Shown piece by piece: positions 1 to 9,961 of a DNA stretch of 64,000 nucleotides; within the stretch, counting starts at the first letter, position 1, and the number at the start of each line of letters is the position of its first letter. The position numbers and the translations under genes were made by a program. The stretch is from positions 868,001 to 932,000 of the forward strand of contig JBCAMK010000019.1 of assembly GCA_038503065.1 (NCBI GenBank), given 5' to 3'. The notes under the pieces were generated by a model that ran no database searches, was not told the origin of the DNA, and saw nothing but the letters and a program-made list of their open reading frames with translations. The DNA comes from Paragyromitra xinjiangensis (Eukaryota; Ascomycota; Pezizomycetes; Pezizales; Discinaceae).

Positions 1-640
1 GGAAGCTCAGGCAGCGAAACGACCTATTGGCGCAGGCAGCAGAGGCGGCTGCAGCAAATCGACCATGTGGCGCAGGCAGAGGATCGACCATATGGCGCAG
101 GCAGCGAATAGACCATATGGCGGAGGCGGAGGAAGCTCAGGCAGCGGATCGACGACCTCTAGGAGGTGGCAGAAGCTCAGGCAGCGAATTGACCTATTGG
201 CGCAGGCAGCGGAGGTGGCTGCAGCGAATCGATCAATTGGCTGAGGCAGCCGAAGCTCAGGAAGCGGATCGACCCTGTGGCGCAGGCAGCGGAAGCTCAG
301 GCAGCGAATCAACCTATTGGCGCAGGCGCAGGAAGCTGCAGCAGTGAATAGACCATGTGGCGCAGGCAGCGGAAGCTCATGCAGTGAATAGACCATGTGG
401 CGCAGGCAGCGGAAGCTCATGCAGTGAATCGACCATATGGCGGAGGCGGAGGAAGCTCAGGAAGCAGATCGTCGACCTCCAGGAGGCGGCAGAAGCTCAG
501 GAAGCGGATCGACGACCTCCAGGAGGCAGCGGAAGCTCAGGAGGCGGCGGAAGCTCAGGCAGCGGATCGACCATATGGCGGAGGCTGCAGAGGCGGAGGC
601 AGCGAATCGATCAGCCAATTAAGCTGCCTCCTGAGCTCGC
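1..640. repeat. Degenerate tandem repeat inside N1
   Basis: Units of roughly 40-60 bp are built from GCAGGCAGCGGAAGCTCAGG, a GCGAATYGACC core and CATATGGCGGAGGC, repeated imperfectly from the window edge to about 640. The same minisatellite occupies 38330-38890 in N3. Short open frames appear in several frames and on both strands because the unit lacks stop codons; this is low-complexity sequence, not evidence of a gene. Confidence 0.8.
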
Positions 641-1184
641 TTAGGTGGAAGCAGCGAAGCAGGCAGCCGGCGGAGGCAGAGGAAGCTGAAGCAGCGGATC
701 AAAGCAAGTCTAGGAGACATATCAGCGGGAGTCAAATAAACGGAATCAAGACGTTACCGAGGAGGTTCTTTGCAAGCAGAGCTTAGTACTTCGGGCCTAA
801 AAGTCACGATGTCAGCAAAGTACTATGGTACAGCGAGGTGGGGAAGGGAGGGAATAGGGGGAGGTATGGGAGGAGAGACAGGAAGGAATAGGGGGAGGTG
901 GAGATTGCTGTCTTACTAGGCGTTGCTTTGGCGACGACTTGGCGACGACTTGGCGACGACTAAGCGACCACAGAGTGATGACTAAGCGACCTCCAGATTT
1001 TTCAAAATCGCTAAGTGCTCAAGCTGCCGCCCAGCGCTGTCGGATGGTGGGAGGTCGCCCGGGAAGCGCTACAGGTACCAAGCGGCGCCAGGGGGAAGCA
1101 CAGCCTGCAGCTAGTTTCGCCCGGGCGCGGCAGGCGGTCGGGCGGAATATGTACCTATTGGGCGCAATTTTTTTTTTACTGATG
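1..1184. mobile_element. N1: non-autonomous DNA transposon, right part (left end outside the window)
   Basis: The right end is an A/T-rich terminus ending CTGATG at 1184 (reverse complement CATCAG followed by A-rich sequence and TTGCGCCC), the same terminus as N3 at 39521 and close to that of the Plavaka element P1. From about 640 to 1184 it matches 38890-39521 of N3 in order: the segment around the AGTCTAGGAG motif, a GGGAATAGGGGGAGG block, GGCGACGACTTGG repeats, and GGGCGGAATATGTACCTATT beside the terminus. The sequence after 1184 resumes LINE A ORF2, so N1 inserted into A1. It has no credible protein. It is probably mobilised in trans by a Plavaka transposase; that is inferred from the shared terminus. 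Confidence 0.7.
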
Positions 1185-1312
1185 TCTTGCAGTAAGAGTG
1201 CTATTAAATTTTTGTTCAGTGCGGCGTGTTGGGTTACTGAGTAGGTAGAGGCCATTCCTTTGGCACAGTTCAGTTGCTGTACCTTGGCTATGCCTGATTG
1301 TTTGGTTGTCAT
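1185..1312 (-). pseudogene. LINE A1 ORF2, 5' fragment
   Basis: Begins with ATG at 1312 immediately after the ORF1 stop. It encodes the start of the endonuclease domain (VQQLNCAKGMAST, as in A2 at 6950), then ends where N1 is inserted at 1184. The codons read past 1185 belong to N1. No catalytic residue is retained in the window. Confidence 0.8.
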
Positions 1313-2854
1313 TTAATTTTTGGTGGAGGGCTTTTTAGAGCGATTTACTAGATATAGTGCTCTGGTTTTGGCTTTTTCTGGGCAGTCGATGGCTGTGTGT
1401 TGATTGGTGTCGCAGCAGGCGCAGCGGAGAGGCATATGAGTGCATCTGGCTCCTCCTTTACAGGTGGAGGTGGAGCACTTGTGGTCTTTGGTGTGGTGAG
1501 ATTGGGCGCATATGGCGCAGGCGGTGTCGTTCTTGCATGTTGCGTCATGGTGTCCAAGTTTCTGGCAGTTGCGGCATTGGGTGGTGGGGTTGATGGGATG
1601 GTATTCTCTTGCTTTGCATGTGGCATTGAAGAGGTTGAGGTATGTGAATCCAAGTGATTTAAGAGTGTGCTTGGCGGGTATGGCAATGACGATGGAAGAA
1701 TGTTTTTTCCCTTTGCGGCCTTCTTCGGTGCTGAGCCATCTGGGTGCTTGTGCGAGTTCGACTTCAGGGAGGGCTGCTTTGAGTGCGTTGGTGATGTCTG
1801 TGGTTTGGATTGGCTTGTCGTTGAAGTGGGTGGGGACGCTGTCCAGGATGAATTTGGACCATCTGCTATTGACTCTGGTGTTGGTGACGGGAATTTTAAG
1901 TAGAGTGCAGGCGGCGGTGATTTCGTGTTGGTATTGCGTGAGGAAGGTGTCTGCTGGTTCGTTAGGGCGTGTGAGGAGCATTAGGTTGTCTCCGTTGGTT
2001 TTTTTGACTGCGAGGATGCAAGTTTTCTGTGCTCCTAGTTTGTTGTTTATGGCATCGAGAATTGCATCGGGGGTGATGGATGTTGGAAGAGGTTCGGTGA
2101 GTTCGAGAATTATTTCTCTTTTATCTGTGGTGTAATCTGGTTTATATAAGGGTTGGGGAGTGGGTTTTTTGCCCTTTTTGTTGTTAACTTGTTGGAACGA
2201 GGGTTCACCTGGTGCTGGGGTGGTGATGTTGGCATAGGAGGTTTGGGCTCCCTGTTTGGGTTTGGTTTGGTTGGTTGTGTTTGTGGGTTGAGGAGCTTGA
2301 ATGGTGGGTACGATGGGGGCGGTAGGGGTGGTTTTTGCTGTTTGTAGACTATGGAGTCTATTATCCAGCGTGCGAACATCGTTCTGGAGCCTGATGTTTT
2401 GTGCCTTAATGTCGGCGAGTTTGGTAAGGGAAGATTCATGCTGCTTGTGGCTGAGCTGAATCTGGGTTTTGAGGCTGCTTAGCTGTTGTTCAAAATCTAG
2501 CTTAAGGTCTGCGATTTGGCTTTGAATAAGCCAGGCGAGGTAGTTGGTGGCTTTGCCATGATTGAGGTTCTGAAGTTCCTCGGGCGCAAATTGTGTGAAG
2601 TTCATGTTGGAATTGTATTCTTGTCCTCCAATGTCTTCTTCATCCTCGTCAGCTTCGCTGGAGGAGCTGCTGTGGTGGGAGGGTGGTTTGTCCATCATGG
2701 GGAGGTCTGCTGCGTCAAAGGCAGAGAGCGCAGTGGAGCCTTCAGCTTGTGACATTGGGGCTGTTTTGCGTTGGGTGGGAGGTGAGAGGTGAGAGGAGGT
2801 TCGTTTGCGGCCAGCAACCTTTGGTGGGGTTGTTTGGACGCGGACAAAGTGCAC
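1313..2854 (-). CDS. LINE A1 ORF1 (gag-like, zinc-knuckle protein), 513 codons open
   Basis: Nucleic-acid-binding ORF1 protein that would coat the LINE RNA. Visible parts in order: a Ser/Asp/Glu-rich N-terminus (HHSSSSSEADEDEEDIGG), a coiled-coil-like segment (IADLKLDFEQQLSSLKTQIQ), a Thr/Pro/Gln linker, a conserved central domain (REIILELTEPLPTSITPDAI onward, including RWSKFILDSVP), and three C-terminal knuckles: CRNCQKLGHHDATC, CAICAQSHHTKDHKC and CACCDTNQHTAIDC. No stop breaks it. Position 2854 is a GTG; the first ATG in frame is at about 2763 (MSQAEGST). Codons between them are conserved as protein with LINE B, so translation may start upstream at a non-AUG codon. ORF2 starts directly after the stop, suggesting termination-reinitiation. 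Confidence 0.85.
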   Translation of the reverse strand: MHFVRVQTTPPKVAGRKRTSSHLSPPTQRKTAPMSQAEGSTALSAFDAADLPMMDKPPSHHSSSSSEADEDEEDIGGQEYNSNMNFTQFAPEELQNLNHGKATNYLAWLIQSQIADLKLDFEQQLSSLKTQIQLSHKQHESSLTKLADIKAQNIRLQNDVRTLDNRLHSLQTAKTTPTAPIVPTIQAPQPTNTTNQTKPKQGAQTSYANITTPAPGEPSFQQVNNKKGKKPTPQPLYKPDYTTDKREIILELTEPLPTSITPDAILDAINNKLGAQKTCILAVKKTNGDNLMLLTRPNEPADTFLTQYQHEITAACTLLKIPVTNTRVNSRWSKFILDSVPTHFNDKPIQTTDITNALKAALPEVELAQAPRWLSTEEGRKGKKHSSIVIAIPAKHTLKSLGFTYLNLFNATCKAREYHPINPTTQCRNCQKLGHHDATCKNDTACAICAQSHHTKDHKCSTSTCKGGARCTHMPLRCACCDTNQHTAIDCPEKAKTRALYLVNRSKKPSTKN

Positions 2855-3066
2855 TGGGGTTGCGATGGGTGAGGGGGATCTCCTGGGGGGAGTTTGGGGA
2901 TCCAGAGTGATGACTCCGATGCAGGAGGAGGTAAATTTCCTGAAGCGAGGTAAAAGTGGTGAGAAAGGAAGCAGTAAAGTTAAAGACTTTTTGCTGTGTG
3001 TAACGCGGTTGCAACGCAGAATTTGGTGTTTTCGGCTATTTCAATCAGTGATGTCGGGGCATGTGT

Positions 3067-3263
3067 ATTTATTTATTTATTTATTTATTTTTATACGGCC
3101 CTGATACAAAGTATATCGCCTCAACTTCCACCGCTAAAACTTCCCCTAAAAAACAAAACAAAACAAAACAAAAACAAAACAAAAACAAAACAAAATAAAA
3201 CAAACTAACTAACTACTAAAAGTATAAAATAATAAAAAATAACAAAACAATATAAAAACAATT
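3067..3263 (-). other. LINE A2 3' UTR, hairpin and (TAAA)n tail
   Basis: Contains an A/C-rich simple tract (AAAAC repeats on the plus strand, about 3150-3205), the stem GATAC-AAA-GTATATC at 3103-3117 beside TACGGCCC, and a TTTA repeat at 3067-3092. The same hairpin plus TACGGCCC block closes every B element in the window, so it is probably the 3' structure recognised by this LINE group's reverse transcriptase. Confidence 0.7.
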
Positions 3264-6200
3264 TCAAATATCAAGCGCATCCATAAAAGAAAAACAATTT
3301 GCAATATTTAAATCGTTTCCAAAGAGAAAATCCCATTTGATATCCTGTTGTTCAAAAAATAAAGCTCGTTCAATAGTATAAAGTGGGCAGGAAAGGATGC
3401 GGTGTTTGGTTGAATCTTCTTCTCCACATTGACAAATGTTGGGGGGTTGCCCCGGTAGGTGATCGGCTTTGGAGAGTTCATTTCTGACTTTCCAAATTCT
3501 CTTTGCGCGATGTAGGGGTAGTTGAGCAATTTTCGAATTTAATTGTTTGGAATATAAATGTGGAGGAGCCCATTTGCGATGTAGGGCTTTGCGCGGTTGG
3601 AGGGTTAGCCAGTTTAATGTGGTTCTCGTCCATTTGCATGATGGTAAGTGGTAAGCTTCTTTGGCTAGGCGATCTGCTGCTTCATTTCCTGTGATGCCTG
3701 TGTGTGATGGGGTCCATTTGCCCATCACTTGGCAGCCGATTGATTGTAGGGTTTGTATGTTGATGAGGGTATGCCAGAGGTGTTCCCTGTTGGCTGTGGT
3801 TGCGCCTGTTAGCGCCAGTAGGGCATTTTGGTTGTCCACGCAGAGGAAAACTGGAGCGGGGTGCATGATGTGGTTGACGAGCAGATGAGTGGCTTCTTGT
3901 ATGCCATGTATTTCTGCATCTTCGTTTTCAACGTGGTGTGCAATATTGCATTGGTGTGAGAGGCTTTGTGTTTCAATGCCAAATCAGATGTGAATTAGAT
4001 GTGCAGCTGTTGATGTGATACCATCTTCGGCTTTTGAACCGTCGGAATATAGGAGCCAGGCGTTTTCTAATGTGCCGATCCAAGATTTGTGTTCTTGGGC
4101 TGTTTCTTCTTTAGATTTGGAAGATATGAGGATATTTCCAAGCGGAAGGTAAGCTGGCAAAGAGGGTGAGAGAAGGTTTTCAAGTGGTGGGGAGTGTTGT
4201 AGCAGGGGTGTGAGGAGTGAGGCGATGCGTTTGAGTCCGGTTCCTTGGTACTCTTGATTTTGTGGTAAAAGTTTGATAAGGGGAAGAAAGGCTGGATTGT
4301 GGGGTCCGGTCTTTAAAATTCTGATAGTGTATTTTTGTGTGTGCATGTCTAGTAATAAATCTAGAGGAGGGAGGGCGGCTTCTGCGAGTAGCTTTTCAAG
4401 CTTGGTTCGCCGCGGAAGGCCAGTGATTAATCTAGCAAGAGAATGATAGGCTGGTTTGGTTCTTTCTAGGAGGTTTTGTTTGCCTGTCCACCAAAGGGGT
4501 GAGCCCCATAGGAAGTTGGGTATGGCTAGTGCGTTTGTGAGTTGGTGAAGGTTGGATGGAGTGAGGTTGTGTGCTTTGGCCATGCTGTTGAGACGTTGTG
4601 TGATTGCCCTAAGTCGGTTGGAGGCTTTGTCTATTTGTGGTAGGAAAGAGAGCTTGTCGTCAATGTGTATTCCAAGTGATTTGATTACCTGCGATGGTAA
4701 AATTTCAAGATTGATTGACGGTATGGAAAGTGGGATGTCCAGTTTCCTGATCGTGGTTTTTGTGAGGAAGTGTATGAGTTCTGTCTTGGGTGGTGAATAT
4801 TTGATATTGAGAAACTTAGCCCTGTTAATTTTTTCCGTGAATCGGTTTTGCAGGGTGATGTTTGCGAACTTGGTGCTGAAGGCTCCTTGTAGGAGGGCGT
4901 CATCGTCTATGTAGATGGATGATTGTTGAAGGTTCGAGGGGGAGGGTTTGGCGTCTAGTGCTGCGCTGTATATGGTGAACGCAATGGAGGAGATAGGCGA
5001 TCCTTGTGGGAGGCCTTGTGGGAATGCTTTGGGATCTTCCTTTTGCTGGTTGAAAGAGAAGGAGATTGTGCGATTGTTATTGAATTCTTTGTACCAATTT
5101 GTGATCCAATTGGGGAAAGTGTAATGTTGGAGGATGTGGAGCATTTGCGAGTGAATTACGCAGTTAAATGCTCCTTCTATGTCGCATGTGAGAAGGGATG
5201 GTCTAATTTCCCTGTTGCCGCTTTTATTTTTGCTTCTGACAATTTTTCTGTCGAGCCATTCTTGAGCAGTTGTAAGCAGGTTGGCGAGGGGATCTATGGC
5301 GGATATGGAGGTTCTTGCTCCTGTGTGTTGGGAATTTATCGCGCCTGTGGTGATTGCGTAGGCTTCTAATTTTTTGGCCACGCATTTCTCTAGGAGTTTG
5401 CCTAGGCATGAAAGTAGGGAAATGGGGCGATAGGATTTGGGTGTGGAATAATCGGGTTTTGATGCCTTAGGTATTGGGATGATTAGGGCATGTTTCCAAC
5501 AGGTTGGCATGACTGAATGGAGTAGCGCTTGATTGAAAATTTTTGGTATGAGGTTGGGGTCAGCGAGATGTGCTTGGATGATGATGGGATATGTTATGCC
5601 ATCTGCGCCTGGGGCTGAATTTTTATTGGTTTTGGCGAGGAGTTTGCTGATGTGATTTGATGTGATATGTGGAAGTTCATGTGTGATGCTTGTGTGCGGT
5701 GGTTGTAGCCACTGTGGTGGTATGGGTTGTGGAACGGAAGTGTTGGGTGGAAAGAAGGCTTTTGTGAAAATTTGGCATTTGTCTTGAAATTCAGATTTAT
5801 TTTCAAGTGAGGGGATGTTGGTGGGGGGGGTGCGTCCTTTGGATTGTTTGATTGTCTTCCATAGGGCGTCGGGGTTGTTGGTGTTGAGTCTTTGCTGCCA
5901 GTGGTGTTCTTTAGCGAGTTTAACTTCTTTTTGCCATTGTTTGTGTAAATTTTTGGCAATGGATTTATTTTCTGGTGTGGGATGTGTTCTGTAGTATTTG
6001 TTTGTGGCGCTGAGGGCCTTGCGTAGTTTGGTGAGTTCCTTAGTCCACCATGATTTGGACTTTTGAGAAGGTTTTGAAAGGGGGATTGCGGTTTCTGTTG
6101 CTTGTTGTAGCATGTGCGTTAAAGTTTCGCATGCTAGTGTGGTTTGCGCTTTGGTTGTGAGCGGCATTTTGTGTATTGGATGATTTTGTATTGTGCGGTG

Positions 6201-6950
6201 AAATTTGTCCCAGTTTGCTCTGTGTATGTCCCTTTTGGGGTGAGTATGGGTGTGAGCGTTTAGGATGAATGTTGTGGTGATGGTGGCATGATCTGAGCCA
6301 TCTTTGAGTCCGGAATCGTTTTCCCATAATTGGGCGAGGTGATCAATGCCCTTGGATAGCGTGAGGTCGATTATGGAGGGATTGTTGCCATTGCGTGGGA
6401 AGTGTGTGTATGTCCCTGGGTGGTTGTGTAGGTGGTAGTTTTGTTCTTCTAGCCATGAGACTAAGAGGTTGGATGTGGGTCTGGTTCTGTCGATGGTTGA
6501 AAAATGTAGGTGTGTTTTGGCGCCATACCACCATGTGTGGTGGAGATTGAAGTCTCCGCAGATGATGTGGTTGGGTAGGAAGGTGTTGATGGACAGGTAA
6601 TTGTGCGATGATGGAAGGTGATTTGCGTAGATGTTGATGATGTCTATTGTTGAATTCGGAAGTTTGATTTGTATTGTTATGCAGTTATTGAAATATATGG
6701 ATTTCTGTATTGGATTGAGGTGTGATTTTATGTAGGTTGCGCATTTAGGATTTGATGATGTGGGTGCGAATAGTGTAAAATTTGGGATTTGCGGTGGTAG
6801 ACCTGTTGGTAGGCACCAGGGGTCTTGTAGTAGGAGTGCTATTAAATTTTCGTTTGTTGCGGCGTGTTGTGTTACTGAATAGGTGGAGGCCATTCCTTTG
6901 GCACAGTTCAGTTGCTGTACCTGGGCTATGCCTGATGATTTGGTTGTCAT
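3264..6950 (-). pseudogene. LINE A2 ORF2 (endonuclease-RT-RNase H polyprotein) with one in-frame TGA
   Basis: About 1228 codons from ATG 6950. Domains in order: APE-type endonuclease (VQQLNCAKG; CGDFNLHHTWWYG; GSDHATI), reverse transcriptase (APGADGITYP; QGLPQGSPISS; SSIYIDDDALL), RNase H (LLYSDGSKAEDG; CVDNQNALLA; TPSHTGITGNEAADRLAKEA) and a C-terminal CQCGEEDSTKHRILSC zinc motif. A TGA at 3984-3986 sits where B elements read CGA (HIRYGI), so it is a CpG-type C-to-T change splitting RNase H. The downstream part (3264-3866) is in the same frame. The element is therefore dead or nearly so in cis, though the RT domain is complete. Confidence 0.9.
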
Positions 6951-6951
6951 T

Positions 6952-8493
6952 TTAATTTGCGGTGGTGGGTTTTTTGGAGTGGTTTACTAGATATAGAGCT
7001 CTGGTCTTGGCTTTCTCGGGGCAATCAATGGCTGTGTGTTGGTTGGTATCGCAGCATGCGCAGCGAAGGGGCATGTGGGTGCATCTGGCTCCTCCTTTGC
7101 AGGTGGGTGTGGAGCACTTGTGATCTTTGGTGTGGTGGGATTGGGCACATATGGCACAGGCAGTGTCATTTTTACATGTGGCATCGTGGTGTCCAAGTTT
7201 TTGGCAGTTGCGGCATTGGGTGGTGGGATTGATGGGATGGTATTCATGTGCTTTGCATGTGGTGTTGAAGAGATTGAGGTATGTGAAACCGAGTGATTTG
7301 AGGGTATGTTTGGCAGGTATGGCGATGACGATGGAGGAATGTTTTTTTCCCTTGCGGCCTTCTTCGATGCTGAGCCATCTAGGTGCTTGTGCGAGTTCGA
7401 CTTCGGGGAGGGCTGCGTGTAGTGCGTTGGTGATATCAGTGATTTGAGTTGGCTTATTGTTGAAATAGGTGGGGACGCTATCCAAAATGAATTTGGACCA
7501 TCTGCTGTTGACTCTGGTGTTGGTGATGGGAATTTTGAGTAGTGTGCATGCGGAAGTGATTTCGTGTTGGTATTGTGTGAGGAAGGTGTCTGCTGGCTCG
7601 TTGGGACGGGTGAGTAGCATTAGGTTGTCTCCATTTGTTTTCCTGACTGCGAGGATGCAGGTTTTCTGTGCTCCTAGTTTGTTATTTATGGCGTCAAGGA
7701 TTGGGTCGGGGGTGATGGTTGTTGGGAGGGGTTCGGTGAGTTCCAGGATGATTTCTCTTTTGTCCGTGGTGTAGTCCGGCTTGTAGAGAGGTTGGGGTGC
7801 TGGTTTTTTGCCCTTTTTGTTTGGGACTTGTTGGAATGATGGTTCACCTGGTGCTGGGGCGGTGATATTGGCATAGGAGGTTTGAGCTCCTTGTTTGGGC
7901 TTTGATTGATTGGTTAGGTTGGTGGGTTGGGGGGCTTGAATGATGGGGACAATGGGGGCAGTGACGGTGGTTTTCGCTGTTTGTAGGCTGTGAAGTCTGT
8001 TGTCCAGCGTGCGGACATCGTTTTGGAGCCTGATGTTTTGTGCCTTGATGTCGGCGAGTTTGGTGAGGGAGGATTCATGCTGTTTGTGGCTGAATTGGAT
8101 TCGTGTCTTGAGGCTGCTTAATTGTTGTTGGAAGTCTAGCTTCAAGTCTGCGATTTGGCTCTGGATGAGCCAGGCAAGGTAGTTTGTGGCTTTGCCGTGG
8201 TTGAGGTTTTGAAGTTCCTCAGGCACAAATTGTGTGAAGTTCATGTCGGAGTTGTAATCCTATCCTCCGATGTCTTCTTCGTCTTCGTCGGCTTCGCTAG
8301 AGGAGCTGCTGTGGTGAGATGGAGGTTTGTCCATCATGGGGAGGTCTGCTGCGTCAAAGGCAGAGAGCGCGGTGGAACCTTCAGCTTGAGACATTGGGTT
8401 TGTTTTGCGTTGGATGGGAGGGAAGAGATGGGAGGATGTTCGTTTGCGGCCAGCAACCTTTGGTGGGGTTGTTTGGACGCGGACAAAGTGCAC
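6952..8493 (-). pseudogene. LINE A2 ORF1 with one in-frame TAG
   Basis: Close copy of A1 ORF1. The frame runs from 8493 but a TAG at 8260-8262 replaces the CAG (Gln) that A1 has after EEDIGG; it reopens at 8244 (MNFTQFVPEE) and runs to the stop at 6952. The coiled-coil segment, central domain and three zinc knuckles (CRNCQKLGHHDATC, CAICAQSHHTKDHKC, CACCDTNQHTAIDC) are intact. A single base separates its stop from the ORF2 ATG. Confidence 0.9.
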
Positions 8494-8708
8494 TGGGGTT
8501 GCGATGGGTGAGGGGGATCTCCTGGGGGGAGTTTGGGGATCTAGAGTGATGACTCCGATACAGGAGGAGGTGAATTTCCTGAAGCGGGGTAAAAGTGGTG
8601 AGAAAGGAAGCAGTAAAGTTAAAGACTTTTTGCTGTGTGTAACGCGGTTGCAACGCAGAATTTGGTGTTTTCGGCTATTTCAATCAGCGATGTCGGGGCA
8701 TGTGTATT

Positions 8709-8978
8709 ACCTGTAGATAGCGCTGCCAGTGCGTTGCCTATCAGCTTCCGCTGATGCATACTGCACAGGTTGATTTCAGAACTCTACCATTTCCTCGGAG
8801 TGGTAGATGCAGCCGTCTATGTGCTGTCAGCTCGTCAGCTTACGCACATGCGGTTCCTCTGTATCAACCAGATCAGTGGGATGTGGTAGCTCTCTGCATG
8901 TGGGAGCAACCCCACCGATGCAGGCTCCTACTGTCCCATCAGTCCGGCCCTGATCTACTACGCATAGTAGAGGCAGTA
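8709..8978. other. LTR-X remnant left of LINE B1
   Basis: About 270 bp with no ORF of note, ending in TAGAGGCAGTA at 8968-8978. The same 11-mer follows B1 at 17076-17086, where it continues ACGGCGTACCCGTTACA before the sequence changes. This segment and 17076-17103 are therefore the two halves of one pre-insertion repeat. Its right end, CCGTTACA, resembles the end of the solo LTR at 49156, so I call it LTR-like; its left end is lost at the A2 junction. CTACTA-CGCA-TAGTAG forms a hairpin just before the 11-mer. Confidence 0.45.
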
Positions 8979-9508
8979 TATAATACGCGACCGCCCACCT
9001 CGCTTCTACTTTTCCCCCATCATCTCCGACCGCAAACCCAACACCACAAACCACCTCTCTCAGAATCCCACGATACCAAAAAGTCTTTATCTCTTTGGCC
9101 TCGTTTATCATCACACCCCACTCTGCATCGGGAACTCATCACTCCCATCACTCCCCCATCAACCTGGCTCCCAATACTCCTCCCAGATTATCGCCATCAC
9201 CACCTGCAACTCCTGTCCGACTTGTTTGGGCACCCATCACACCCACACCTCTTGCTGGGCGCAAACGCACGTCCAGCCACCTCTCCCCCCATCTAACCCG
9301 AACCTCCAACATGTCTGCACCCGAAGGCAGCACTGCCCTCTCTGCATTCGATCCCACAGACCTCCCAATGGAGGACAAACCCGCCTCCAACCACAGCAGC
9401 TCCTCTAGTGAACACGACGACGATGAAAGCATCGGAGGCCAGAACTTTAATTCTAACCTCAACTTCACACAAATCCCCGCCGAAGACATGGCAAATATAA
9501 CCAACGCC

Positions 9509-9523
9509 ACTTCCACCAACTAC
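9509..9523. repeat. Target-site duplication of D1, left copy
   Basis: ACTTCCACCAACTAC at 9509-9523 recurs at 11957-11971 on the other side of D1. The length, 15 bp, is typical of target-primed reverse transcription by LINEs. Confidence 0.9.
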
Positions 9524-9961
9524 AACCGACAACAACAACGCCAAAGTGACTTTTTGGTCACAACTCCACCAATTCTACTCCGATTAACGAGATTCTTGAA
9601 GATTCGGAATCAGCTCGCTGCCCCCGTTCGATCCTGCTATTGTACGCCTGGATCCGTCCAGTTTTGCAAAAGTTGTTGTCGAATTCGCTTATTTACCCCT
9701 CACTTCCAAAAACCTCACCAAATCTTGAGATTCTGCATCTTCTCATAACTCCACCAGTTTTCGTCCGATTAGCTCGACCCCGGGCTTTTTGGAACCGCCT
9801 CAGCGCGCCCGTTCGATCGCCCTCTCGTTCGTTCGGATCCGACCAGAACTGCAGAAGTTCTGCTCGATTTCCCACCCCCCTCCGCCAGGGACCCCCTCCA
9901 GGGCCCAGCACCAACCCCCCTACACACCCCACCTTCTCCTGTCGGTTCAGGATCCTTCTCT
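9524..9961 (+). promoter_or_regulatory. D1 5' UTR with two diverged tandem units
   Basis: Two stretches, about 9560-9690 and 9750-9870, share the order AACTCCACCA.TT / TCCGATTA / CCCGTTCGATC / GGATCCG.CCAG / AAGTT.TG.TCGA. This resembles diverged promoter monomers. Promoter activity is inferred only from position. Confidence 0.45.

Larger units (their letters stand above)
1185..3066 (-). mobile_element. LINE A1 (Tad-like non-LTR retrotransposon), interrupted
   Basis: Read on the minus strand: 5' UTR (3066-2855), complete ORF1, then the first ~43 codons of ORF2, cut at 1185 by N1. The rest of ORF2 probably lies left of the window because N1 is an insertion rather than the element's end. The 5' end (CATGCCCCGACATC on the minus strand) abuts the TTTA-type tail of A2 directly, so A2 and A1 stand head to tail. 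A1 and A2 are recent relatives: their 5' UTRs are almost identical. Confidence 0.85.
3067..8708 (-). mobile_element. LINE A2, near full length, decayed
   Basis: On the minus strand: 5' UTR 8708-8494, ORF1, a 1-bp gap, ORF2, then a 3' UTR with a GTTTT-rich tract (3140-3205), a short hairpin (3103-3117) followed by a GGGCCGTA block, and a (TAAA)n tail at 3067-3092. Both ORFs carry nonsense codons but no frameshift that I could see. Its 3' tail runs straight into the 5' end of A1, and its own 5' end meets the LTR-X remnant at about 8709. A clean target duplication cannot be told apart because both neighbours at the 3' side are A-family sequence. Confidence 0.85.

Noticed and set aside
7..786. 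Overlapping ORFs of 60-137 codons on both strands
   Set aside because: They come from a stop-poor minisatellite read in several frames; no frame is favoured and the same repeat sits in N3.
9095..9748. 217-codon ORF continuing past 9523
   Set aside because: Up to 9523 it is LINE B1 ORF1; the rest reads into the D1 5' UTR and is artificial.
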